In this document: positions 48,415 through 57,129 of the stretch, one piece after another
How the letters are laid out: each line of letters begins with the position of its first letter
Position numbering within the stretch: the first letter of the stretch is position 1
From: an uncultured Pseudomonadota bacterium
Lineage (GTDB): Bacteria > Pseudomonadota > Gammaproteobacteria > Steroidobacterales > Steroidobacteraceae
DNA: 64,000 nt
Assembly: GCA_903862885.1 (NCBI GenBank)
Contig: CAIOZU010000018.1
Span: 124,001 to 188,000 of the forward strand
Reading direction: 5' to 3'
Translations under genes and position numbers: made by a program
The notes under the pieces: generated by a model
Told to the model about the DNA's origin: nothing
Database searches by the model: none
What the model saw: the letters and a program-made list of their open reading frames with translations, nothing else

Positions 48415-50532
48415 ATGACCAGCCCCCCGCCACTGCGGTCGACGCCGCCGCCTTCACGGCTGCAGCGACTACTTGCGCCACGCAGCATCGTCTTCATTGG
48501 CGGCAAAATCGCTGACATGGCGCTCGCCCAATGTCGTATCGCCGGTTTCGCGGGTGAGTTATACCGCGTACATCCTTCCAAAGCGATGATCGATGGCGTG
48601 CGCTGCTATCCCAGCATCGAGGCACTGCCGGTGGTACCGGATGCGGCTTATGTCGGCGTCAATCGCAACGCCACCATTGAGGTGGTAAAAAGCCTAGCTG
48701 CTCGCGGTGTCGGTGGCTGTGTGTGCTATGCCGCCGGTTTTGCGGAAGTGGGTGGTGAGGGCATTGAACTGCAGCAGCGCCTCATCGAAGCGGCCGGTTC
48801 GATGCCGCTGGTGGGTCCAAACTGCTTTGGCTACATCAATTATGTGGATCGGTCGGCCCTGTGGCCATATGTGTTTGGTGGCCATCCCATCGAACACGGC
48901 GTGGCACTGATCTCACAAAGCGGCAACGTGGCCATGAACCTGACCATGAACGAGCGCTCGGTGCAGTTCACGCACGTCATCTGCGCCGGCAATCAAGCAG
49001 TGCTCGGGCCAGCAGATTACCTCGAGGCATTGCTTGAAGACTCTCGAGTGCGTGCCATCGGCATGCTGCTTGAAGGTCTTGACGACCTCGCTGCTTTCGC
49101 GCAGATGGCACATCGCGCGCTTGAACGTCGGGTACCGATCGTCGTCATGAAGATCGGCCGCACCGCCGCGGGCGCGGAACGCGCCAGTTCTCACACGAGT
49201 TCGTTGGTAGGTTCTGATGTGCTTTATGACGCGCTGTTCGAACGACTCGGGATCATTCGCGTCGATTCGCTCAACCGACTACTCGAGACCTTGAAGCTGT
49301 TCGATGTCGCACCCCCAATCCAAGGCTCGGATATCGTCACGCTGTCCTGCTCAGGCGGCGAGGCAGGCATCCTCGCGGATCTGTGCGATACCTACGGCCT
49401 CACCACCCCCGCTTTCTCGAGTGAGCAAACACAAGCGCTCGTGGCCATGTTCCCGGGCTATGTCACGGTGTCAAACCCCTTTGACTACAACACCTCCATC
49501 TGGGGTGACAAAGCCGCCATGCAACGCTGCTTCACGACCTCTTTATCCGGTGCCCATCATGCGGCGCTGTTGGTCTATGACCATCCGACCATCGACGCCC
49601 CCGAAGTCGCCGAATGGATCGATTGTTTGGAGGCATTCATCGCCGCCCATGCAGCCACCCGCATGCCCGCCTTTCTTGCCTGCACGGTGTCAGAACTGAT
49701 ACCAAAAGAACTACGCACTCGACTGATCGAAGCGGGCGTGGTGCCCATGCAAGGACTCGACGATGCCCTGTTTGCGATCGCCGCCGCTGGCCGCTATCAG
49801 GTGCAACGTCATGCCAGACTCGCCACCCCGCTGCCACGGTTTGCATCCGGTGCCGCCACCGAATCAACCGGCTCGTTCCTCGATGAGTGGGAGAGTAAGC
49901 AGCGCTTAAGTGCCGCCGGTGTCACCATTCCGGTAGGCCGCTTAGTCAGCCGGGCGAAGGTCGGTGCGGCGGCCCTCGAGGTAGGATTTCCGGTGGCGCT
50001 TAAAGCCTGCGGGACTGCCTTCACACACAAGTCCGAATTGGCCGCGGTGCACATCGGCCTGCATTCGGTCGAAGCGGTCGAGGCGGCGGCTGACGCCATC
50101 ACCCGTGCCGCAGCGACGCGAGCTCTTGAGGCGAGCCAGTTCATTGTCGAATCTATGGCCGGGCCCACGGTGGCCGAACTGATCGTCGGCATCCATCGGG
50201 ATCCGCAATTTGGTCCGACGCTGGTGATCGGCTCTGGCGGTATCTTGGTTGAGTTAGTCGGTGACAGCGAAAGCTTACTGCTGCCCACTGATCGCGCTGC
50301 CATTGAGCAGGCCCTCAACACGCTCAAAGTTGCGACGTTAATTAAAGGTTTTCGGGGGCGCCCTGCGGGAGATCTTGCCGCAGCCATTGAGACAATTTTA
50401 GCCATCGCCACTTTTGCTGAGTCCCATTGGGACACCGTGCAAGAACTCGATGTCAATCCGCTAATCGTGCTCCCTCATGGGTGCGGTATCATGGCGGTGG
50501 ACGCCCTGCTTAGAATGTCAGACAACCAATGA
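48415..50532 (+). CDS. NDP-forming acyl-CoA synthetase (acetate-CoA ligase family)
   Basis: A 705-residue fused ligase. The CoA-binding domain is at about 20-120, ligase-CoA domains to about 455 (LVGPNCFGYIN, LISQSGNVAM), and an ATP-grasp domain in the last 230 residues (GFPVALKACG, VVESMAGPTVAELIVGI-type, ELDVNPLIV). The phosphorylated histidine region is ASSHTSSLVGSD. It would activate a carboxylic acid to its CoA ester with ATP. In this operon a betaine-type acid is the natural guess. Intact length. Confidence 0.88.
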   Translation: MTSPPPLRSTPPPSRLQRLLAPRSIVFIGGKIADMALAQCRIAGFAGELYRVHPSKAMIDGVRCYPSIEALPVVPDAAYVGVNRNATIEVVKSLAARGVGGCVCYAAGFAEVGGEGIELQQRLIEAAGSMPLVGPNCFGYINYVDRSALWPYVFGGHPIEHGVALISQSGNVAMNLTMNERSVQFTHVICAGNQAVLGPADYLEALLEDSRVRAIGMLLEGLDDLAAFAQMAHRALERRVPIVVMKIGRTAAGAERASSHTSSLVGSDVLYDALFERLGIIRVDSLNRLLETLKLFDVAPPIQGSDIVTLSCSGGEAGILADLCDTYGLTTPAFSSEQTQALVAMFPGYVTVSNPFDYNTSIWGDKAAMQRCFTTSLSGAHHAALLVYDHPTIDAPEVAEWIDCLEAFIAAHAATRMPAFLACTVSELIPKELRTRLIEAGVVPMQGLDDALFAIAAAGRYQVQRHARLATPLPRFASGAATESTGSFLDEWESKQRLSAAGVTIPVGRLVSRAKVGAAALEVGFPVALKACGTAFTHKSELAAVHIGLHSVEAVEAAADAITRAAATRALEASQFIVESMAGPTVAELIVGIHRDPQFGPTLVIGSGGILVELVGDSESLLLPTDRAAIEQALNTLKVATLIKGFRGRPAGDLAAAIETILAIATFAESHWDTVQELDVNPLIVLPHGCGIMAVDALLRMSDNQ

Positions 50533-50552
50533 ACTAGTGTGGAGATCGGATC

Positions 50553-51440
50553 ATGAACCGAGATGTGATGATTACTTGTGCGGTGACAGGCTCTGGCGAC
50601 TCGATCGGCAAACACCCTGACCTGCCCGTGACGCCAAAGCAAATTGCTCAAGCCTGCTTTGATGCGGCCGCGGCCGGTGCGGCCATGGTGCACATTCACG
50701 TAAGAAATTTAGAAAATGGTAAGGCCAGCCGCGACCCAAAACTATTTCGTGAAGTGGTAGAGCTGGTTCGCGCCAAGGGCACGGACGTGATCATCAACCT
50801 CACCGCCGGTATGGGCGGTGACTTCGTGCCGAGTGCTGAGAATCCTGCGATCGGCGGGCCGGGTACTGACATCGTAGGCGCCATGGAACGCCTCGCACAC
50901 GTCGAGCAGTTGCTCCCGGATGTGTGTAGCCTCGACTGCGGCACGCTGAACTTCGGTATGGGCAATGAGGTCTATATCAACACCAGCGCCTGCCTCGCTG
51001 CCATGGCAAAACGCGTGCAAGAGCTCGGCGTTAAACCAGAACTCGAAGTGTTCGATCTCGGCCAGATCCGTCTGGCGCGTCACTTGATCGATCAAGGTCT
51101 CATCGATGCCCCGCCTCTTTTCCAGGTCTGTCTAGGCCTCGCGTGGAGTGCGGGTGCTGACACCAACTCGATGATGGCGATGACTAACGCGCTGCCACCA
51201 GACGCTAACTGGTTCTCCTTCGGGCCCGGCACCATGCAAATGCCCATGGCAGCCCAGGCCATGATCTTAGGCGGTAATGTCCGTGTCGGACTCGAAGACA
51301 ATCTGTATCTCAAGAAGGGTGTGCTCGCCTCGAATGGTCAGTTGGTCGAAAAGGCGGCACACATCATTGACCAGCTCGGCGGTCGCGTGATGTCGACTAA
51401 AGACGCGCGCATCAAACTGGGTCTTAAGCCACGCAGCTAA
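50553..51440 (+). CDS. Beta-keto acid cleavage enzyme (BKACE, DUF849), 3-dehydrocarnitine type
   Basis: A 295-residue TIM-barrel metalloenzyme that splits a 3-keto acid with acetyl-CoA to give acetoacetate and a new acyl-CoA. Zn ligands match His47 and His49 (MVHIHVRN) and Glu248 (VGLEDN), as in the prototype Kce. The cluster context with a carnitine-dehydrogenase-like protein supports 3-dehydrocarnitine or a close analogue as substrate, giving betainyl-CoA (compare cdhC of Pseudomonas). GGAG lies upstream of ATG 50553. Confidence 0.9.
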   Translation: MNRDVMITCAVTGSGDSIGKHPDLPVTPKQIAQACFDAAAAGAAMVHIHVRNLENGKASRDPKLFREVVELVRAKGTDVIINLTAGMGGDFVPSAENPAIGGPGTDIVGAMERLAHVEQLLPDVCSLDCGTLNFGMGNEVYINTSACLAAMAKRVQELGVKPELEVFDLGQIRLARHLIDQGLIDAPPLFQVCLGLAWSAGADTNSMMAMTNALPPDANWFSFGPGTMQMPMAAQAMILGGNVRVGLEDNLYLKKGVLASNGQLVEKAAHIIDQLGGRVMSTKDARIKLGLKPRS

Positions 51441-51468
51441 CCATGCCTCATCTGCATCAGGGAACCTA

Positions 51469-52878
51469 ATGGCCACAAGCCCGCTCATCGAACAACGATC
51501 GATCGACTACGTCCCGATCCGTGAGCGGCGCGGCAAGCTCTGGCATCTATGGCCCGTGTGGTTCACCGGCGGCGCTCATTTGGCGACCATCGCCAGTGGC
51601 GCAGTCGGCATCCTAGCCGGTGGCAACCTGTTGTGGACGGCCATCGCAGTGATCATCGGCTGCGCGTTCGGCACGTTTTTCATGGCCTTCCACTCGACGC
51701 AAGGGCCGCAACTCGGTCTACCGCAGATGATCCAATCGCGGCCGCAGTTCGGCTATGTGGGCGCACTCCTCGTTTGGGGAGTGGCACTGATCACCTTTAT
51801 TGGCTACTGCGCTTTTAATCAGGTGCTCACCGCCGATACGCTGTATACGCTTGGTGATTTTAACCGTCCACACACGATGATCGCAGTCGGCCTATTGGCG
51901 GCGGCACTTGCGGTGATTGGCTACGACGTAATCCACGCTGCCCAACGGGTTTTGGCATATCTGCTACTCGCCACGTTTGTGGTCATGACAGTGGCAGCTT
52001 TTGGACTGCACTTTCCTGCGAACCAATTTAATGTCGCTGACTTTCGCATGGTGCCCTTCGTAAGCCAACTACTGACCACTGCCGGTTACCAGTTATCTTG
52101 GTGCATCTTTGTCTCTGACTATTCGCGCTACCTGCCAAAAAACGTTGGCGTGCGCGCCTCTTTCTGGTGGACCTATGTCGGTTCGTTCATCGGTACAACG
52201 TGGCCCACACTGATCGGCTCCGTTGCGATTGCGCTATTTCCAAAAATGGAATTAACTGCAGCGGTCAAAGCCGCCGCCGACTTGATTCTGCCAGGCTCCG
52301 GTGGTCCTTTTTTAATCGCCTCGGTACTGGGCCTTATTACCACCTCCACACTGATGTTCTATAGCGCCTCGCTGACCTTATTAAGTGTCGCAGACTCTCT
52401 TCGTCCGTTACGTCCTGCGCTCTGGCATCGTTTAATCACGTTGATTGTGCTGCTCGCTGTGTCGTGGTGCATGGCGCTCAGCTCTTCGAAAGACTTTGCC
52501 ACCGAATTCGGTGAGTTCTTGGTCATACTGGGCTATCTATTCACACCTTGGACCGCCATCAATCTGGTTGACTTCTACTATTTGCGACGCGGCCATTACT
52601 CCGTACGAGAGATATTTAATCCGCGCGGCATGTACGGTCGCTGGAACTGGCGCGGGCTCACAGCTTACTTTGGCGGTTTCCTCGCGATGGTCCCGTTCTT
52701 TAGTACAGGTATCTACCGAGGCCCAGTGGCCGTAGCGCTTGGCGGCGTGGATCTGGCGATGTTGGTCGGACTGCCCGTGTCGACCGTGATCTATCTGATC
52801 GCGTATCGACACTTTGATCTGAATCGCGAGATCCGACTGGTGGCCGCGGCCGATGCCGGCCTTGATCCTGACGGTTGA
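51469..52878 (+). CDS. NCS1-family (purine/cytosine-type) permease
   Basis: A 469-residue carrier with about 12 membrane spans: GAHLATIASGAVGILAGGNL-like first span, MIQSRPQFGYVGALL, and CIFVSDYSRYLPK, where the conserved Asp-Tyr-Ser-Arg of NCS1 sits. Members import nucleobases, hydantoins, allantoin or vitamin-type N-heterocycles with protons or sodium. As the last gene of the monooxygenase operon it is the best candidate for uptake of the pathway's substrate. It ends 8 bp from the convergent LysR gene. Confidence 0.9.
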   Translation: MATSPLIEQRSIDYVPIRERRGKLWHLWPVWFTGGAHLATIASGAVGILAGGNLLWTAIAVIIGCAFGTFFMAFHSTQGPQLGLPQMIQSRPQFGYVGALLVWGVALITFIGYCAFNQVLTADTLYTLGDFNRPHTMIAVGLLAAALAVIGYDVIHAAQRVLAYLLLATFVVMTVAAFGLHFPANQFNVADFRMVPFVSQLLTTAGYQLSWCIFVSDYSRYLPKNVGVRASFWWTYVGSFIGTTWPTLIGSVAIALFPKMELTAAVKAAADLILPGSGGPFLIASVLGLITTSTLMFYSASLTLLSVADSLRPLRPALWHRLITLIVLLAVSWCMALSSSKDFATEFGEFLVILGYLFTPWTAINLVDFYYLRRGHYSVREIFNPRGMYGRWNWRGLTAYFGGFLAMVPFFSTGIYRGPVAVALGGVDLAMLVGLPVSTVIYLIAYRHFDLNREIRLVAAADAGLDPDG

Positions 52879-52886
52879 GCTCGCTG

Positions 52887-53831
52887 TCAGCGAACAGGTC
52901 GATCAGGGGAATAGCGCAGCCGGGCATCCCACGCCCCTGACTTGACCAACTTCGCGATCTCATCTCGAGTCAATGCGATCACTGTCTGCGTCGCACGCGA
53001 CAAGGTCGAGTCGGGGATACCCAAGATTAAATTCCGTGTAACCTTCGGCTCAACAAGGGGTGCATAGGTCAAACGTTTCTGCTCCACCTCACGCGATACC
53101 GCGGACAGTGGCAAGGCGCTATAACCAAGGCCTTGCTCGACTAAATCGACGAGCACGCGGAAGGAGTCGGCTTCAAAACGCACCTCCAACTTGATCTTAG
53201 CCCGATGCGCCGCTAATTCGACAACTACCCGCAGACCGTGCGGACGACTGGGCAGCACCAAGGACAGGTTTGCAAACGTGGCCATCGACATGGGGGTGGC
53301 CGGATCAAGACCCGCATGCGGTGGCCCCACCACCACCAAGTCCTCAAGCAGTAACTCTTCAGCGCGCATGTGAAACTTCTCGCCGGGGCCATACACGATG
53401 GCCGCGTCGATCTCGCCCCGCTGCAGCCACTCAACCAGATGGCCTGAGTAGCTCTCCACAATCCTCAGTTGCACCGCCGGAAAATCCGCGGCTACCCGGC
53501 AGGCGAGGTGGCGAGCCAGTACGTAGCTCACCGTGGGCACCACACCAAACACGACCTGGCCACGGATGGCCCCCGCATGAGCACGGACATCTTCGTAAAC
53601 CTGATCGAGCTGGCGGATCAATCCCGGTACCCGACGCAGCAATTCATCCCCCGCCAAGGTGAGGCGCATGCCACCCCGATGCCGATCGAACAGCACCACG
53701 CCGACTTCTTCCTGCAAAAGCTTCATCTGTCGGCTGAGAGCCGGTTGCGCCACCCGCATACGATCCGACGCCTTACTGAGTGAGCCCAGCTCGGCGATTC
53801 GAATAAACGTCCTCAATTGTTGCAGGTTCAT
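52887..53831 (-). CDS. LysR-family transcriptional regulator
   Basis: A 314-residue regulator. The N-terminal helix-turn-helix is SLSKASDRMRVAQPALSRQ (residues about 18-36) and the rest is the inducer-binding domain (RGQVVFGVVPTVSYVLARHL). ATG 53831 (MNLQQLRTFIRIAELG) is the family start; the frame runs further upstream into AT-rich operator DNA. It is divergent from the second acyl-CoA dehydrogenase gene and convergent with the permease, so it probably controls one or both arms of the catabolic cluster. The inducer is unknown. Confidence 0.92.
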   Translation of the reverse strand: MNLQQLRTFIRIAELGSLSKASDRMRVAQPALSRQMKLLQEEVGVVLFDRHRGGMRLTLAGDELLRRVPGLIRQLDQVYEDVRAHAGAIRGQVVFGVVPTVSYVLARHLACRVAADFPAVQLRIVESYSGHLVEWLQRGEIDAAIVYGPGEKFHMRAEELLLEDLVVVGPPHAGLDPATPMSMATFANLSLVLPSRPHGLRVVVELAAHRAKIKLEVRFEADSFRVLVDLVEQGLGYSALPLSAVSREVEQKRLTYAPLVEPKVTRNLILGIPDSTLSRATQTVIALTRDEIAKLVKSGAWDARLRYSPDRPVR

Positions 53832-53836
53832 GGCAT

Positions 53837-53892
53837 TAGCTATATCAGAAAAGCATATTTGGTAGAAGTTTATTATATTCATAATATAGCTA
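53837..53892. promoter_or_regulatory. AT-rich LysR-type operator region
   Basis: TAGCTATAT (53837-53845) and ATATAGCTA (53884-53892) are perfect inverted 9-mers 38 bp apart. Between them TTAT-N7-ATAA (53870-53884) contains a T-N11-A LysR box. The region is far more AT-rich than its surroundings and lies between the divergent lysR and acyl-CoA dehydrogenase starts. Confidence 0.6.
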
Positions 53893-53935
53893 GACTCGGT
53901 ATACCTGCCCTCAGGGCTGTATAGGATTCCCCTTC

Positions 53936-55093
53936 ATGTCAGCAGACGACCTCTATCAGGACATCCGCGACGCGGTACGGGCGCTGTGCTCGCAGTTCCC
54001 GGCGGAGTACTTTCGCCAAATCGACGCTGAGCGGGGCTACCCAGCGGCCTTCGTCGATGCGCTGGCTACCTCGGGTTGGTTGGCTGCACTGATTCCCCCA
54101 GAGTACGGCGGGTCAGGCCTCAGCCTGACCGCCGCGTCCGTGATCCTCGAGGAAATCAATCGCTCCGGCGGCAACTCCGGGGCCTGCCATGGCCAGATGT
54201 ACAACATGGGCACGCTGCTGCGGCACGGTTCGGAGGAACAAAAACAACGCTACCTGCCAGCGATTGCAGCCGGCACGCTACGGCTGCAAGCGATGGGGGT
54301 CACTGAACCCACCACCGGGACAGACACCACCAAGCTCAAGACTTTTGCGAGCCGCAAGGGCGATCGCTATGTGATCAACGGCCAAAAAGTGTGGATCTCG
54401 CGCGTCCAGCATTCGGATCTGATGATTTTGCTCGCCCGCACCACACCGCTCGCTGAAGTAAAAAAACGCTCGGAAGGCATGTCCCTGTTCATCGTCGATC
54501 TCCGCGATGCGATTGGCCGGGGTCTCGAGGTGCGACCCATCATGAATATGGTTAATCATGAGACAAACGAGCTGTTTTTCAATGACCTGGAAGTGCCCGC
54601 TGAAAATTTGATCGGTGTCGAAGGCCAAGGCTTCAAGTACATCCTAGATGGTCTAAACGCCGAACGCGCGCTGATCGCCGCGGAGTGTATTGGTGATGGC
54701 CATTGGTTCATCGACAAAGTCACGCGCTATGCCAATGAACGCGTGGTCTTTGATCGACCAATTGGTAAAAATCAGGGCGTGCAGTTTCCAATCGCCCGCG
54801 CGCATATCAACATCGAGGCCGCGAGTCTAATGCGCTTCAAAGCGTGCGAATTGTTCGATGCGGTAAAGCCCTGCGGTGCCGAAGCGAACATGGCCAAGCT
54901 GTTGGCCGCTGATGCCTCTTGGGAAGCGGCCAATGTGTGCCTACAATTCCACGGCGGCTACGGCTTTGCCTGCGAGTATGACGTCGAGCGTAAATTTCGG
55001 GAGACGCGCCTCTATCAGGTTGCACCAATCTCAACGAACCTGATTTTGTCCTACGTCGCCGAGCATGTGCTTGGACTACCGAGATCCTTTTGA
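53936..55093 (+). CDS. Acyl-CoA dehydrogenase lacking the canonical catalytic Glu
   Basis: A 385-residue flavoprotein. The N-terminal half has GWLAALIPPEYGGSGLSLTA-like and QAMGVTEPTTGTDTTK patterns, the middle GQKVWISRVQHSD. At the C-terminus, where most enzymes have YEGTSEIQR, it reads LYQVAPISTN, with Gln361 in the place of Glu. Other acyl-CoA dehydrogenases found beside CaiB-family transferases share this sequence style, and may use a base elsewhere. First gene of the plus-strand trio under the LysR region; overlaps the next gene. Confidence 0.9.
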   Translation: MSADDLYQDIRDAVRALCSQFPAEYFRQIDAERGYPAAFVDALATSGWLAALIPPEYGGSGLSLTAASVILEEINRSGGNSGACHGQMYNMGTLLRHGSEEQKQRYLPAIAAGTLRLQAMGVTEPTTGTDTTKLKTFASRKGDRYVINGQKVWISRVQHSDLMILLARTTPLAEVKKRSEGMSLFIVDLRDAIGRGLEVRPIMNMVNHETNELFFNDLEVPAENLIGVEGQGFKYILDGLNAERALIAAECIGDGHWFIDKVTRYANERVVFDRPIGKNQGVQFPIARAHINIEAASLMRFKACELFDAVKPCGAEANMAKLLAADASWEAANVCLQFHGGYGFACEYDVERKFRETRLYQVAPISTNLILSYVAEHVLGLPRSF

Positions 55094-56235
55094 GTAGGCC
55101 GCTGGATGGACTGCTGGTACTGGCGCTGGAACAGGCGGTGGCGGCGCCTTACTGCACGTCACGCTTGGCCGATGCTGGCGCACGCGTCATCAAAGTGGAG
55201 CGTGCAGAGGGCGATTTCGCGCGCTATTACGACCGCGCGGCCGGTGACCAGTCGAGTTACTTTGTATGGCTCAACCGCGGCAAGCAGAGCCTGATCGCCG
55301 ACATCAAGAACCCTGTCGATGCCACCCTGTTACAAACGATCGCTGCTCAAGCGGATGTCTTTGTACAAAATCTGGCGCCAGGTGCGGCAGCACGTGCGGG
55401 ATTTGGATCGGACGCTCTACGGGCACTGAACCCGCGTCTTATCACGGTGGATATCTCAGGCTACGGTGACGATCCGGCCTGCGCCGATCTAAAAGCCTAT
55501 GACCTTTTAGTGCAAGCCGAGAGCGGACTGGCCTCGATCACCGGACTGCCCGAAGGACCTGGCCGCGTGGGCGTGTCGGTGTGTGACATCGCCTGCGGCA
55601 TGTCAGCACACGCCGCGATACTGGAAGCACTGATCGAGCGCGCTCGCACCGGGCAGGGTCAAGGCATTAGACTGAGTCTGTTCGACGCTATTGCTGATTG
55701 GATGAGCGTGCCGTTACTGCAATACGAAGGAGGTGGCCAGGCGCCCCGACGGGTGGGACTCGCCCACCCGAGTATCTGTCCTTATGGCACGTTCACGACG
55801 GCAGACGGAGTACAGGTGGTGATTTCGATCCAAAACGAACGCGAGTGGCAGGCGTTTTGCAGCCATTTTTTAAAAGACGCAGCACTCGCATCACAACCGG
55901 GAATGGAGTCGAATGTCGAACGCGTTAACCATCGGCCGCAAGTCGATGCGCGCATCGCTGACGTATTCGCCAAACTCGATCGATCGGCCGCCACTCAACG
56001 ACTAAACGCCGCCAACACCGCCTATGGTTTTGTGAACGATGTCCCCGCCTTTAGCCGACACCCCGCACTGCGACGCGTCACCATCGATACGCCCTCAGGA
56101 CCCATGAGTATCGCGGCACCCCCAGCTTTGTCCACCGGGGGCAGCAAAGTGCTGGAAGCGGTACCGGCTCTCGGCGCACACTCCCATCTCATTCGCAGCG
56201 AATTTGCTTCTGCCCACACGGACGCTAAGGTATGA
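55090..56235 (+). CDS. CaiB/family III CoA-transferase
   Basis: A 381-residue transferase that moves CoA between carboxylic acids through an aspartyl-CoA mixed anhydride. The nucleophile is Asp166 (SVCDIACGMSA). The N-terminus PLDGLLVLALEQAVAAPYC and RLADAGARVIKVE are standard for the family. The start is TTG 55090, overlapping the previous stop by four bases (TTGA), an unusual but coupled arrangement. The substrate is not E. coli CaiB-like by close sequence; a dicarboxylic or branched acid such as mesaconate or itaconate is as likely as a betaine. Confidence 0.9.
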   Translation: MSRPLDGLLVLALEQAVAAPYCTSRLADAGARVIKVERAEGDFARYYDRAAGDQSSYFVWLNRGKQSLIADIKNPVDATLLQTIAAQADVFVQNLAPGAAARAGFGSDALRALNPRLITVDISGYGDDPACADLKAYDLLVQAESGLASITGLPEGPGRVGVSVCDIACGMSAHAAILEALIERARTGQGQGIRLSLFDAIADWMSVPLLQYEGGGQAPRRVGLAHPSICPYGTFTTADGVQVVISIQNEREWQAFCSHFLKDAALASQPGMESNVERVNHRPQVDARIADVFAKLDRSAATQRLNAANTAYGFVNDVPAFSRHPALRRVTIDTPSGPMSIAAPPALSTGGSKVLEAVPALGAHSHLIRSEFASAHTDAKV

Positions 56236-57095
56236 GCGCTTCATCCACACCGCCGATCGCCGCATCCGACGCGGTCGGTCGCGAAATGCGCAGTCACGAC
56301 GTGCTGCGGCTCGTGTGGGTGAATGCGCTGGAGGCCACACTCGATCTCAGTGGCACCGCGCTTAAAGACGGTGACCCACTACCCATTGGGTGGCACTGGG
56401 TCTTCTTTCACACGGTGGAACCTCTATCCGCCCTTGGCGTCGACGGCCATCCGCGCCCCGGCGCGTTCCTGCCGGCCGCGCCGTCTGCCCGTCGCATGTG
56501 GGCGGGCGGGCGTTTACAGATTCGTGTCCCTCTGCGGATCGGCGAGCGCGTAGAGCGCCGTTCAACCATTCATGCCGTGAGCGAGAAGGCCGGCGCCAGC
56601 GGTCTGCTGCGATTAGTAACCGTCAGACACCACCTCAGCTCTGCCAGTGGCGGTGATGTCGTGGAAGATCAAGACATCGTGTACCGCGAGAGCGCACCGG
56701 CCCGTGCATTTGCTCGCCGATCCACACCACTCCCCGCCCTCTGTCACCACCCCGATGTGACTCGTCTCATTCAGCCATCGGCGGTCCAGCTGTTTCGCTA
56801 CTCGGCACTCACCTTCAACGCACACCGCATCCACTATGATGCGGACTACGCGCGTACCGATGAGGGCTATCCGGGGATTATCGTCCATGGGCCCTTGGTG
56901 GCCACCTTTTTACTTGAGTTGTTGCGCGCCGCGGCGAACACACGCCCTGTGCGTGAGTTTTCCTACAGAGCGCTCAACCCACTGATACTCGGCGAAACCT
57001 TAGAAGTGTGTGCACGCACTGACGGTGAGCGCGTGAGCCTGTGGGCCACTGGCCCTGGGGGAATTGTGATCATGACTGCCGAGGCACTGGTATAG
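56232..57095 (+). CDS. MaoC-like / HTD2-type acyl-CoA hydratase
   Basis: A 287-residue double-hotdog protein. The N-terminal half begins with GWHWVFFH and FLPAAPSARRMWAGGRL; the C-terminal half ends in FNAHRIHYDADYARTDEGYP and IIVHGPLVATFLLELL, the hydratase active-site region with Asp and His. This type includes mesaconyl-C4-CoA and itaconyl-CoA hydratases, usually encoded beside CaiB-family transferases as here. ATG 56232 overlaps the transferase stop (ATGA). Last gene of its operon, facing the TPR-sulfotransferase gene. Confidence 0.87.
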   Translation: MSASSTPPIAASDAVGREMRSHDVLRLVWVNALEATLDLSGTALKDGDPLPIGWHWVFFHTVEPLSALGVDGHPRPGAFLPAAPSARRMWAGGRLQIRVPLRIGERVERRSTIHAVSEKAGASGLLRLVTVRHHLSSASGGDVVEDQDIVYRESAPARAFARRSTPLPALCHHPDVTRLIQPSAVQLFRYSALTFNAHRIHYDADYARTDEGYPGIIVHGPLVATFLLELLRAAANTRPVREFSYRALNPLILGETLEVCARTDGERVSLWATGPGGIVIMTAEALV

Positions 57096-57129
57096 GCCCG
57101 CCTCCCCGCAGCCGACCCGTGGGCTCACG

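Noticed and set aside
40067-52878. Identification of the cluster as a rut pyrimidine operon
   Set aside because: RutB-type amidohydrolase and RutE nitroreductase are absent, the permease is NCS1 rather than NCS2, and an aldehyde dehydrogenase and CoA enzymes are present instead.
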